A stretch of DNA of 64,000 nucleotides from Tribonema minus. Lineage: Eukaryota > Sar > Xanthophyceae > Tribonematales > Tribonemataceae. The position numbers and the translations under genes were made by a program. The notes beneath the pieces are model-generated. The model saw nothing but the letters and a program-made list of their open reading frames with translations. It ran no database searches and was not told the origin of the DNA. This document shows positions 9,489-23,095 of this stretch, one piece after another. The first letter of the stretch is position 1, and every line of letters begins with the position of its first letter. Location: NCBI GenBank assembly GCA_017506865.1, contig JAFCMP010000092.1:1-64000 (forward strand), read 5' to 3'.

Positions 9489-12400
9489 ATGCGCAAAGGT
9501 GAGGAGCGATGGATCCAGCCACCTTGTCTGAGTCGCAAAACACCACCAGCTTCTCGCCTGCCCGCTTGAGGTTCTGTCTGTGTTGACCTCCGATTGCTCA
9601 GATGCGCTTGCTTGCTCACATGCTCGCAGGGGACATGCCGCCCCTCACACCTACATCCAAGTCTTACCCGGAGAGTTTCGACTTCAACAAGGAGGACTCC
9701 GATAGCTTGGGCGATGTTGGAGACCGAATGTCTGCTGCTTCAGGCATTGAACCTGCGCAAGCTGGCCCCACACCTCCGCCTCCGCCAAGCAGCAATGTGG
9801 CAGATGCGACTGGACCCACACCAAATTCACAGCCACGCGACATCCTGGTGAGCGAAGCAGTTGCTTGACAATCAGTGACCCGTTGCACGTCCGTTGCGCG
9901 TCTTCAAACCCAAGCTCTGTCTGAGGTCTGGGCGAGGTTTGCTCAACATGGTGGGTTCAATAGCATCATTTCACCTGCTCATGGCCTTACTAGAGCTTCT
10001 GTCACCACTTGGGGAATTCCAGTACGACTCGACTGCACTGCTTTGTGCCTTGCAACCACGTGTGCCTCTCCATGCCTTCCACATAGCAGCTGGTCTCTGT
10101 GAGCCCTCGATTTACTCTGTTCCTCAATGCCATATGCCCTTCTCATCTCCAGCCATGGGGCGTCGGCTTAGGTCCCGTACCAGAAGTGCCCAGCTCGCTG
10201 GAGAGACCCTCGAACCCTGCGTCCACCATATCCAGCCCACAGCCAGAGCGTTTTCCGGAGGGGAATGGCGCGCCCGCTGCAGCAGCGTCCGCAGGAGTGG
10301 ATGCGGACGGGGGCTCAGCAAGCGGGGGCGGGGCGTACGATGACGAGCAAAGCAGTGGGGCGAATGCAAGCCCTTACCTAGGGCCGGAGGCAACGCCGGC
10401 GAGCGGGATAGGCATGCGGCTGCTGCGCATGATGCGTATCGCCGTGCCGCAGGCGGAGATCTGCAACGGCCTGGAGGGCAGCTATGCGGTGTACCAGGTG
10501 CGTGGCGCTGGGCGTTGCTGTCTGAGGCACTGCATCTGTTGGCCAACACTGTACGCAGTCCACTCGCAGTGCACCCGGTGACGAGTGTATTATAGCATAT
10601 GGGGTGGCATTGTGTAGAGTACCTTTCTGACTCTTCTGTTGAGTACTTTTCTTGATTTAAGAGGCGGCGCTGCAAATATTTTGTCTTGCAACCAGCACGG
10701 ACTGCAAGTGGGCGTTGTGCCCCTGCTTCCAGCCGCTTTTCACATGACCTTCACTCACTTGCTTAGAGTGCGCATACAAGCAAGGTTTCGTTGCATCGTG
10801 TCGACAGTCATTGAGCAGGCGGACCATGACGTGAAGTGGTAACCAGCCATTTTGCAGTGCGGTGTCTGGTGGAAGTCCCACTGTGGTCCTTGGTCAGCAG
10901 TGAGCATCACAGACTATCAGTCTTCTGCTGCAGTCTGTTGAACTCGGTGCTGCCACGGCAGAGTGTCATTGCACATGCCACGAGGCACCTGCAGGCTGCA
11001 GAGCTCGCATGCAGCTCCAACCGCGCTTGCCCTTCTATTCTGAATCTTTACGCCTCCACATGACATTGTGTTCATGCCAGAACGCCACAAGGGGTAATTG
11101 ACGCAGAAGCATCGCACAGCAGGGAGGTACAGAGCTTGCAGGCATTTCCAAACGTCTGTGAAGGCCAGCGCCTGGCAGTGCCTTTACGGCGATTTGCGTG
11201 CATTGCTGAACGCCACTAGTGTGCGCCTTACACACTGTTGACAGTAGCAAAGCAGGGGTTTGGTATTTGTTAGACACATGTTGTGAACCCTACTGTAGGA
11301 AACATCTGCGGTGCAAACCTCTCTTTCCAAACTTGCAGCGCACTATTTCCACGCACATCACACTGCCTCACTGCCACATGCAGCAGCCACCCACCCCACC
11401 TCACATACCCCATCCCCCGCCCTCCACCCACAGATCACCATGGCGGCGGGCGTCGGCCAGTGGATGCTGCGGCGCCGCTACCGCGAGTTCAGCGAGCTGC
11501 ACCGCGCGCTCGCGGAGGACTTCCGGCTGCAGGGACCGCCGCTGCCGCCGCTGCCGAGCAAGCGCATCTTCGGCAGCAGCACGAGCCCGGCGTTCGTGCA
11601 GGATCGGCGGCTGGCGCTGCAGGGGTACCTGCGCAAGCTGTGCGCGTCGCCGGAGTTCTGGCAGTCGGACGCGCTCGTGCGGTTCCTGGACGCCGACACG
11701 AGCATGCTGCGCATGCAGATGCGCGTCGCAGGTGCGCGCCGTGAATGGTATCAACTGGCTCTCAAAGGAATAAACAAAAACAGGTCAAGATTCGACCTGT
11801 TTCTGCCCACGTTTACATGAATTGCAGTTGGGCAATCCGAAAGTGTAGGTCGCTGAGTGCTGCTGCTTGTTGATGACGGTGGAGCTTTGGCATGCTTTTG
11901 TCGTGATGCTGACCGTGCGCAGCTGGCAAGGGGTGTGGTTGAAGTTCTGTTGAAGTTTCCGGGAGTTTGGCTTTTGCTACTGCAGCAGTTGGGGATGCTG
12001 CGGCAAGCTCTTTTGAGTGGACGAGACCACACGCCTCAGCCTCTACTGTGGGGGACTACAGTCGTGACACAGAGGGTGCGATGCATGCGCAAGTGCAGCC
12101 GCTGCCGCTGCCGCTGGCCACCCATGCCCAATGCATCGCCAACGCTCGCCACCGTCCCTGCGCGCTTCTCACGCAATGCCACGCAGTAGTCTGTCAGGCA
12201 AAACCGCAAATGTTGCCTGCGGGTCACACTGCCACGCATTGGGCAGGACTGCAAATGATGTCAAATGTTGCCTTGTGTCACGAGGCACACCGCAATGCCA
12301 TCAACTACTGTAGTCAGTGCTCACCCCCCTCTCCCGGTCACCTACCCACGCCGCCGCCGCGCCCCCCCCCCCCCCCCCCAGGCATCCTGGAGCAGGTGGA

Positions 12401-15400
12401 CCGCCTCGAGGCGCAGTGCCTCGAGCAGCAGCAGCAGCTCGGCTACGCGTCCGCGCAGCTGCAGCAGCAGGCGGACCTCATCGAGGCGCTGCGCCGCGTC
12501 ATCGCTCAGCTAGAGCGCGACAAGTCCAAGGCCGCGCGCGAGCGCGAGCGCGACAGGGAGTTTGCTGCGCGGCGCCTGCAGCGCTCGGCGACGTTCGCCG
12601 GCGGCGCCGCCGCCACTGCGCACGGGAGCGATGCCGCCGGCGGCAGCAGCGCGCAGCAGGGGACAACGCCGGTGCGGAGGAACTCGGGGCTCGGCGGCGG
12701 GATGCCGCCGCCGGTGCCGGGGAGCAGCGTGGCGGGCAGGTGCGCGCACTTCAACATTAAAACTGTGTGTAATCCTTTGATTCCCGCAGTACTTCTGTGA
12801 GATTATGACCGAGACATGATCGGTGGCCGCTTTGCGTGTGTGGTACATGGCGCAGAGGGCCTGCAGGACAGCCGCCGTTGGCAATGCCGCCGCCGCCCAG
12901 CACCAAACAAAAACGTGAACATGCCAACCGCCATACCGCCTGACGCTAACATGCACCACCATCACCCCCCCCCCCCCTTCCCTGCAGCTTCAGAGAGGGT
13001 GGCTCAGGGGGCAGCAGCGGGGGCGCCCCCTTTGTCCCCGTGGCGCGCATCCCCTCCTTCTCCAGCCTTGTGTCTTCCGGCGGCTACTGCGCGGTTGGCT
13101 CGCTGCCGCCCGGCAGCATCGACATGAGCGACCTGGACAACCTCGTGAAGCGCGTCGAGTCCGTCACGCGCTTCGCGGCGGGCGGCCCCGGCGACTCGGA
13201 TGACGACGACGACGACTGCATCGACGACGTCCTGCTGCAGCACCAGCACCTCATGCGCTCGTCCAGCGCGTACTCGCTCGGCTCGCTCGCGAACCCCGCC
13301 GCGTCGCCGGGCCAGTTCGGCTACGGCTACGCCGTGAACTACGCGACGATGGGAGGGGTAGGTATGCCGGAGCGGCGCGTGTCGCTATCGGACGTTCCGG
13401 AGCTCATGCAGCCGTCGGGGGAGGATGGCGGAGGCACTGGCAGCGGCGATAACGGCGGTGGCGGCGGCGGCGCTGGCGGCGGCGGGGAGGGGCCTCCCAT
13501 GGTTCCGTGGGTTGTGGGGGCAGTGGCAGGAGCACCGGATGGGGGGCCGGATGAGGAGGGGGCGGCGGCGGCGGCGGGGGTGCCGGCGCAGCTGCACAAC
13601 TGGTCGTTCCTGGGGCTGCAGCGCGGGACGAGCATCGTGGGCGATCCAGGTATGTATGTATGCGTGTGTTGCTGGTGATGAAGTACAGTATTGTGCTGCT
13701 GGATGAAGCACAGCAGTGGTATCATATGCCACAGCTCATGAAGCAACTTCGAGGTGCAGGCGCAGACTGCTGGAGGGTGTTGCGGCGAACGGCGCAGTGG
13801 GGGGGGCGAGGGGCGTGCCAGGGGTGTGTATGTATGCCAAGGGTATGTAGGCTGCAGTATGCAACTAATTGAGCAATGCTCACGAGCTCTGCAGCACGGG
13901 CGGCGAGTGATCTGTGAGACCATTGACTTTGACCTTATCTCTTTCATGTTTTGTCATATCATGCTGTGGTGAGTCACTGCAACAGCCTGTGTGCCTGTGT
14001 ATGCACCCTTGGGCAGGTATGCCACGCTGCTGTGGGCTGTCGCATCCGTTTCTTGACATGATCAAATCAGTTTCATGCACTTTAAGTACAAGTACAACAT
14101 CAACTTCATCATGTCAGATGCCAGTGATTCATTACCTTGTCCGCTGACCATGATCCTACTGGCTTCCACCCCTCCTCCCTCAGACGACCCCCTCTTCCAG
14201 TCCAAGCGGGCATCGGGTCCGTCCGCAGCTGCAGCCGCCGCCGCCGCTGCCGCCGCTGCTGCCATGGCCTCCCCCTCAGGGCCCGGCACAGACGATGACA
14301 AGGACAAGGGGTTTGCGCCGAATCTGCTCCGCAGCATTGCGTCGAGCATCTTTGGGCCGACATCGCCCACCACCATTGAAGGTGTGCATGAGCTCATGAT
14401 TATGTTGAAAGGCAATGGAGGTGTCTTACTGCCGTCAAGTCTCAGCATGACGGTCTCACAAGCACCCTCTTGTGCATCATTGTGCCTCTGACACGGGATC
14501 GCTCCCGGTGCATGTATGGCAGCCATGAGCCTCTCCCATGCTTCTGTGTAGCTTGACAGGTCCCGGTAATGTCTGGTGAAAGCAGTCCAGCAGGTCATTG
14601 ACTCACCCCAATCCTAACGGCAGGGCATCGCTGAGCGCTGCAACATCACCCTGCTTTGCCACGGTCAGACACACTTATGACCTGATGTTAACCATAGCTC
14701 ATCCCTCACTTCAAGTGAAACCTGCCGAACCCCCTTTGCGCGGCCGCCGCCGCCAATGCCACCGCCACGGGCACCACATGCTCTGTCAAGCTCATATGCA
14801 ATCATACGTACCCTTGACCCATAATCTACCCCTTGCCTTACCCCCACCCTATCCAAATCCTAAGTGTGCTGTGTTCCATATCGCCGCTGTCCCTCCGTGC
14901 ACATTCAGGCGCGGCCGCCGCCGCCAACGCCGCCGCCGCGGGCACCCTCCTGCGGCAGCGCTCCGGCGGCCGCAGCGCGCTCTCGCCGCCCACGCAGCAG
15001 CAGCAGCGCCAGGCCGCCCTGGCGCTGCCCATGATGAGGCGCGCTGGCAGCCAATCGGGGCCCTGGATGCCTGGGAGCGGCAATTTCGGGCCCGCGGGCA
15101 TGGGTCCGGGGGGTATGGGTATCAGTATAGGGGACGGCGGCGGGGGCATGGATGGTGGGGAGGGGCTGTGGGATGGCAGCAGGGGGCTGGTGTTCATGTC
15201 GGGGGGCGGCGCGGAGGTGAGTGGCTGGCTGCTGCTGTCGTGATACATACCTGCATGCTCAGATATTAGCGCGTGTATGCGCATTATTGTAGCACAGCAT
15301 ATGCCTGCTTGATGTGATGCGCGTGCGCGGTGATAGTGTGGGTTGGCGGGGGGGCAGCCTTGCAGGTATGTGAAAGCTATTGTTTGCTGGGGGGGCGGGG

Positions 15401-18400
15401 GGGGGGGGGGAGTTTCTTGCCGCTGTGACGATTCCTACTTGGTACCTAGATGTCGGCAGCGCTCAGTGATCGGCATATGTATGCACATTGTACAGCATAT
15501 ACATACCTCTGTGTGTTAGTGTGTCAGGCATCGCACTCACATGAGAATGGTGCCACTGGTCTACCACAGTTCTGTTAGTTATGCATGGTGTGGAGGCTCG
15601 TACTCACTGCCACCAGCTGGTACTTGCGGGGTTATACATAGGGCGAGAGACACTACACAGAGGTAGCTTCATAGCGCTGCTGTGATGACCCCAATCCTGG
15701 TGAATGCATGCGCCTAAGGCCGCTTGTTGCCATAGTCAGCATACATACCCGATGCACCATGATGTTTGCTCTGCTGTACAGTCGTAGGATGCGCTGTAGC
15801 ATGCGGCTGCAAGCCACTGCGCTGCTGTGAAATGAGGCTTTTGCCAGCCCTGCACAAACCCTACAAGTACATTGCTGATGGCAGTAGGTGAGCTGTCGCG
15901 GGAGGGCTACATGCGTGGATGACACATCAGGCACAGTGAAACATGCTGCACGGCGGTATGTCATTATGATCAACATCTGGACCTTACTCTCGTGCCAAGC
16001 GTCATGTAATTATTAAGTTCACACTGCTGGCCGCCAAGTGCATTGGGTGTGCACCCGTGCAAGCCCCTCGTGCAATGGTGGAATGCTGGTGTTGCGCCGC
16101 ACATGACAGCGCACTGCCCGCAATATGCCACAGCTTGCGCAGCGCCCGCTGACGCCATGCCCCCCTTCCCCCCAACCCCCTTTCATTGCTGTACACACAC
16201 ACGCGCGCGCGCTGCACATACGTCACTCACTGCCACGTTGCTCGCTGCCATACCCCTCAGGCGGCAGCGGAGTCCGGCCTCCCCCTGGATCTCATACCTA
16301 CCAATACCCAGCCGCTAGCAGTGGACAGACGCGTGGACGATCTGCTGCGGCTGCTGCGGCCCGCCGCCGCGGCGGAGAACTACAGGCGCAGCGTGTTCCG
16401 CTTCGTGGCGCAGCTCGTCAAGCGCGCGCTCGGCGCGCAGTGCTTCCCCGTAGGCGGCTACGCGCTGCGTACGTTCCTGCCTGATGAGGAGGTACGTATG
16501 TATGTTTGGCATATGATTGTAGAAGTATTTGCTTACTTGGTAAGGCTGCAGAGATGGAGCGTGCTCGGCGCGCAGTGCTTCCCCGTCGGCAGCTACGCGC
16601 AGCGCACGTTCCTGCCCGATGAGGGTGTATGTATCCATGATGAGGAGGTATGTATCCATGTGCAAAGTACAGTTGTAGAAGCTTGGATAGCCTTAAGAAG
16701 GCTGCTTTGTGGCGCAGCTCGTCAAGCGCGCGCTTGGCGCGCAGTGCTTCCCCATCGGCAGCTACGCGCTGCGCACGTTTCTGCCCGATGAGGAGGTATG
16801 TATCGTTACCGTATACTTCTAGTCGTAGGAAGTATTGAAGTGCTTATCAAGGCTGCTGGGATTGTGGGCTATGCGCGCGCGTCTGCCCGATGAGGAGGTA
16901 TGTATGGTTGACAAGTAGTTGTAGAAGTGTAGACTTGCCTGATAGGGCTGCAGGGATGGAGGGCTACGCCCATCGCACATCCTTTCCCGATGAGGATGTA
17001 CATATGTATGGTTGGCATATAGTTGTAGCAGTGTAATTGTGCTTACTAAGGATGCAGGCATGGTGGGCACTTGGCAGCAGTGCTTCGCTGTTGGCGGCTA
17101 CTCGTCGGGCACGTTCCTGCCCGATGAGGAAATGAGGAACGTGCCCGATGAGGAGGTATGTATGTATGAGAGACAATCCTAGAAGCCCGGATATACCTGT
17201 CAATTAAGTTGATTTCCTGTCAGCGGCCGCGCGCTGTGCACGTTTCTGCCAGGTAAAGCGGTATGTATACATGATTGGAGTTTGGAGTACAGTTGTAGAA
17301 GTGTGGATGCCGTTACTAAGGCTGTGGGGACGAAGGAGACCGTGAACCGCAACCGGGCAGGGACCTGTACCAGTTGAAGGGTGCTTCATAGGGGAGCAAG
17401 CACTGCCATGGGTGTGATGCATTGTCGTGTTACGGCAGACTGTCAGCTTACTCTGCACTTCAAGGTGCAAGTCCTTCGGTGCATGCACACACCACCAGCA
17501 GCCCTGACAATTCGCTGCTGATGGTGCGAACTGCTGAGAGCGACCTTGCTGAGTGTGCATGACCAAAACCTAGTTTCTGGCCTTGTCGCCATGACTCTTC
17601 ACAGCATCAACGCTCAGGTCCAGTTTGCTACCAAAGTTTGCAGATTTACTCTGTAGGTTGTAACTGCCAGCCGAACGCAAAACCTCAACTTCACGTCCCC
17701 CATACCCTCAATGCGACAGGTCGGCGTCAGCGCGTTCCTGTGCCACGGCCAGGAGCAGACGTGGTTCATCCGCGTCAACGAGACGCTGTGCAAGGCGTCT
17801 GCGCAACGCTCAGCAGCGGCGGCAGCAGCGGCGGATGGCGCAGGCGGCGGCGGCGGCGGCGATGGCGGCGGCGGCGGCGGGGCGAGCGCGGCTCCCGCTG
17901 CGTCAGCGCTCGGCAGCGGCGAGTTTGAGCACCGGCTGAGCAATGTCAACTTTGTGAACCTGGGGCACATGCAGCGGATCAAGTGCGTGGTGGACAACCA
18001 GGTGCGCCGCCTCCATCAGGCCCTGTTCTTGACTGCGATGTCGTAGCTTTGATTCTGGCGTAACCGATGGTGTAACTGATGGTGTAATTGATGTGCGGCA
18101 GCAGCGGAGTGTTTGCACCGACTGAGCGATGTCACGTGTGTGAAGCTGCAGCAAAGTGGAAAGTATCGAATGCATCGACGGCCATGTGCACGCTGCACCC
18201 ATACTTGCCTACCTACCCAGCATACCACCATACCCATACCCATACATACCTACCCCCGCAGGTCGCCGTGGACATCAGCGCCAACCAGCTTGAGGAGCTG
18301 TGCGCAGTGGCTTTTGAGGAGGAAGTTGACAGGCTGCTCGGCAAGGGGCGCCTGTTCAAGCGCTCGCTGCTGCTGGTCAAGGCGTGGTGGCTGTACGAGA

Positions 18401-21400
18401 GCAGGGCGTACACGGGGAGCAACATGATGGCGTGCATCAGCGAGCGCGCGCTCACGGCGCTCGTGCTGGCAGTGCTCAACCGGCACCACGCGCGCCTGCA
18501 CACGCCCCTTCAGGTGAGGATTCGTATAGGTAGCATACCTAGGGTATGGTACATTCATATCACTGTTTTGCATACAGAGCTCAACCGGCACCGCGTGCGC
18601 TGACACGCATCCTTAAAGGAGTCTGCGCACTAGCCATCATGCCGGTGAGGTATACCCCCAGTATTCGTCTGCCGCCAATTCTCAAGTATTCTACTGTACC
18701 CCCCCCCCCCCCCCCCCCCCCCCCGTGTCCCTCCAGTCGAGCTGATGCACTGGTATGCCAGTAGAGTATGCAGACAGAGTCAGTATTGCCAGGACACCCA
18801 GATATCATCCGCATTCCCTCATTTCTTGCCCCCATGCACATCCCCCCCTAACCCCACCCCACCCCCCCCAGGTCTTGGCCATGTTCTTCCACACCTACGC
18901 CAACTTCGACTGGAGCTCGCAGTGCGTGGGCGTTGATGGCGATCGTGTTGTTCGACCAAACCCTGATACCGCTGCTTCTGGGGGGCAAGGGGGAGGGGGG
19001 GGGCTGGGGGATGTCCTTCAGCCGGTGCAGGATCCGCTGCTGAGCGCGGAGCTGCTGCAGCGCTACAGAGAGAGGTGCGTCACTTGTTGAAGTTGTGAAC
19101 ATTGCAGTTTCAGTTGCGGTGATGCAATATTGGCATGCTCTGGCTCTTGTCGTCTTTTGGCAATCGCTGTGTCTGAGACAAGGGCGGACAGGTGTGATTG
19201 TGCCCTTTGAGCACCATTGTGCCCGCTGAAGATCAGTGTGTTCCCTTGCAGACACCACAGCCCGATGCGTCACTGTGCTGTCCTAGCTTGCATGCGTAAA
19301 CAGAGAGAGAGAGAGAGAGAACTTGCTTGCTGCTACCATGACCGCTATCAAGAGTTGAAGTGCACTGATGCTTGCCAATTGGACTCACGCTGTGCCTGCC
19401 TGTTTTGGTACAAAAGAGCCACGAGTCCATCATGGCCACGAGCCTCATCTCCACCCTAGACTCTCACTCGTGCGGCTAACCCTAGGTGATGCCAACTCCA
19501 ACCTCAGCCTCCAACCTCAGAAACATCAAGGCAAGCTACATCATCGCATTGCACCCCACGCAGCGCTCAATCACGCTGCTGTCATGTATTTTACCCCCAA
19601 CGCTCAGGTGCTGCCATTCAACCGCAACCGCCGGCGCTGACACCGACAGGCGCAGCAAAGCCCCGCAGCAGCAGCAGCAGGCGGGCAGCAGCGGCGCAGC
19701 CAGCGGCAGCAGCGGTTTCGTCGTGCGGCCCATGAATGTCATGAACCCCCTGAACCCGTCGCAGAACCTGATTGAGGGGGTGGTGAACACGCGGCGGGCG
19801 CACAGGGTCATGCACCTGTTGAGCATCACAGCGCGCAACCTGCAGCCGGTGCTGCTGTACCTCAAGCGCGAGGCGACCAAGGCGCAGCGCGGGCAGCAGC
19901 AGGTCAGTTCTAGGGTTAGGGCTAGGGTTAGGGGTTGTGGCAGGTGTAGTAATGCAATAGCTCAAGACTGCATGTAAAGTTGTCGGGAATGATGACAGTG
20001 CTCAACGAGTTTCTTAAGGTGAGCATGTGAAGCTGTTCATCTATACTGACGAGAAAGCTCTACATAATTTATAACCCTGCAGAAAGCTGTACATGGTTCA
20101 TCACCCTGCAGTTTGTGTTTACCACATGCAGTCGAGTATGAACTCACGTCGCTGCATGGCAAGCACTTGCACTCGCTGATACAGTACATCGTTTAACATC
20201 GAAGCTGTTGTGCCCCCCAAAATCAGGGTTAGGGTAAGATGAACTGCGTTAGGGTCAGGGTGACAGCCAACTGATCAGAACACACACTCTGACCAAACTC
20301 ATGCTGTGCCCCCCCTCTCCCTTCTGTCCAATTACCACCCTCCACCCCCCGCCCCCCCCTTCGCAGCCGCCGCCGACGCACATGCACACGACCTCCGTCA
20401 CGATGCTCGACACTTTCTTCAGCCTCAGCTGGGCGCGGTTCGGACAGGGATGGCGCCCAGACGTCCCTCCGCAATTTGACATTGAGCAGGACGAGGCTAT
20501 CGCAGCGGGGCACGCAGCGGGGCTTGCACAGGAGGGCGAGGGGGGTCTGCTGCTCGGGGGGAGGGACCCGCTGGGGGTGGACCTTGACAAGGTATGTAGG
20601 ATTTGAATGAAATTCTGTGTGCAGTTGTTGTGCCTGTTGTAGAGACAGCAGCCCTGCATGAAGCTTAGATGGCTTTGCATCCGATGACGGCGCCGTTCAT
20701 GGGTAGTCGCTGAGCGTTGGTGACGATCAAGAGCATCGCACTGGTTTGAAGTGTGACAGGAAACAAGTGCTCTAGCTGCGAATATGTCTTGCTGCTAGCC
20801 AGCTATCTTGTGTGCAGTGCATCACGGCATCTGAGTCGATTTCTGTGTGTGGTGCGTGTTGGGGGGGGGTTGCTAGACTGGGGTGAGCCTAGCTCTAACC
20901 CTAATCAACCTTGTCATGTTTGTTGCGCTGCATTGCAGTGTTTTACACTGCAACGCTTGCAACAGAGCGATCAATTGCATGCCTCCCCCACCCCAGCATC
21001 CATTTCTTACACCCTCCGCAATACCAACTCTCTTGTTTGCAGGTCTGGGACAGCATCAAGTACTGCTCGTTCCTGCTAGACGCGGAGGTCACTGACTCGG
21101 CGCTCTTTGCGCTGAGCAAGGAGATTCTGAGTGACAAGGGCCCGCTGCCCGTGGGAGAAATAGGGAAACTGCTCCAGGAGTTTACCGCAAATGCAGGGCT
21201 GTCGCAGACCCTCAAGGATCAGTTCGGCGGCCTCAAGAAGTTTCTGGAGAAGTTTCCTGAGGACTTCCTCATCAGCTCCGACCACCCGTTCAACCCGCAC
21301 GTGTATCTCAAGTCAGGTGAGGCAGCCTGCCTGATTGAGCTTTGTTTGGCAGTGTTGTTGGGGCACTAGTACTGCCCGATTCCTGGCATGAACATTGAGA

Positions 21401-23063
21401 GTATTTCAACTTTGAAGTTGCATACTTCGAAGTACTTGTGTCGCTCTGATGGTGCCGAGACGTGCAGAGCAGTGAATCACACACGATGCTGTGCGAAGGG
21501 CCTGGTTCTGAAACAGCAGTAGCAAACATCATGTTACGCCGCAGTGAAAGCTGCTGCAAGACGGACCATGCATCGCATCGCTGCATTGCCGTCAACCACA
21601 GAGCTGCAGGTATCACAGAGCTCATGCAGTCAGCAGTTGGCCCTGCTGTTACACTGTTCTGCAGCAACAACCGGGGCTGCAAAAATTATCAACTTTACCG
21701 TACCAAATTACAGGGCAGAACTGCTCTTTGCCGCCCACTTGCCACTCCCAGCTACGCAATGCTAAAATGAAGGTACCTGCCCACTGCTGTCTTCTCACAC
21801 AGCCATGTCCGAGGAAGAGGTGGAGACCGTTCTCCAAGGCGGATCGGCGCCCAACCTGCTCAAGAAGGGGAAGAAGGGGGGCAACAGGCGCAACAGCGGG
21901 TCTGGCAGCGCGGCAGCGAACAAGCAGGCGGCGGCGGCAGCGGCAGCGGCGGCGGCGGCGGCGCAGCAGAAGGCCGCGCAGCAGCACATGCCGCACTTCA
22001 CGGATCCCGGCAGCATGCACGGGGGTGAGGCTTGCTTTCGATGATGCTCAGTCAGTGACACCAGCGTTGATGATGATGGCTGCGCGTAGCAATTGTGCTT
22101 GCGGTTTATTGTCGAAGTGGCTGCAGGCTGCGTGCGATTCGTGGCTCAACATGTTGAGTGCTGATCTGGACTGCTGCACGGTGGCACTGAGCGACGTGAG
22201 CTTGTGCATCTCTCAAGTCATGAGTCAAGTCATGGAGTTGGCAGCGGAGCAGCACGGCATGTCGCACAGGCCGCATATCATTGGTTTGCGCAGCAGCATA
22301 TACGAGCCTCAAGGCTCTATGGAGCGGCTTAACAATCCTCGAACTGACCTCCCTGAAGAAATGTGTGGGATGCGCTTGTATTGACCATGAGCGTGACCGG
22401 CGACATGAATTGGAGCACATGCTGTGACGCGCAGATTCACATGACACCGGCAACAATGGGAGTATTGCCGGGCGCCGGACGGGATGGAGCGTTGCCAAGT
22501 GGTTTATGTACAGCGCACACGATTCAAATGTAATGCGCTGTGTGTGCTGCTCATTTACAGCAGTGCTCGTGTGGCAGGGGCCCCTCGCTCAAGGGGGGGA
22601 ATGTACCGCAGTCATCACTTGATACTTTTGCTGCTTGTCTTCAGTTGCAAACGGCCGCAACACTTTTAGCACGCACATCATTGCTGACCCCCTGCCCCTG
22701 TGCCGTTTGCGTGTATACGTACCCACAGTCTCGCGCCCGCCATCCGCCATGGCACTGCGACCCGGAATGAACGACCGCGGCGCCATGACCCTTCAGATCC
22801 CGAGCACCACCGGCGGCGGCGGCGGCGGCAGCACTCTAGGCCCCCCTCCGGGGTACCACCAGATGCTGCAGCAGCAGGCGCAGGCGCAGCTGCTGCAGCA
22901 GCAGCACCTTCGCGCGCAGGCGGCGGCGGCGGCGCTGAACCCTTACGGCGGCGGCGGCGGCGACGCCGGCAGCGCGTACTCGCATTTGCAGGCGGCCGAA
23001 CTTCAGGCTGCTCGTGCGAGGTCGCTGTATAGCGCTGCTCAGCAGCAGGGGCAGCAGCACTTG

Positions 23064-23095
<32 letters not shown>

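Noticed and set aside
12510-12965. Long antisense frames opposite GC-rich exons (also at 52994-53686 and 22836-23264)
   Set aside because: They lie exactly opposite Ala/Gln/Gly-rich coding exons, where antisense frames stay open because of composition. They show no domain or splice logic.
16430-17330. Regularly spaced repeats that could suggest a CRISPR-like array
   Set aside because: Units are diverged copies of an exon end with splice donors, spacers are related to each other, and the genome is eukaryotic.
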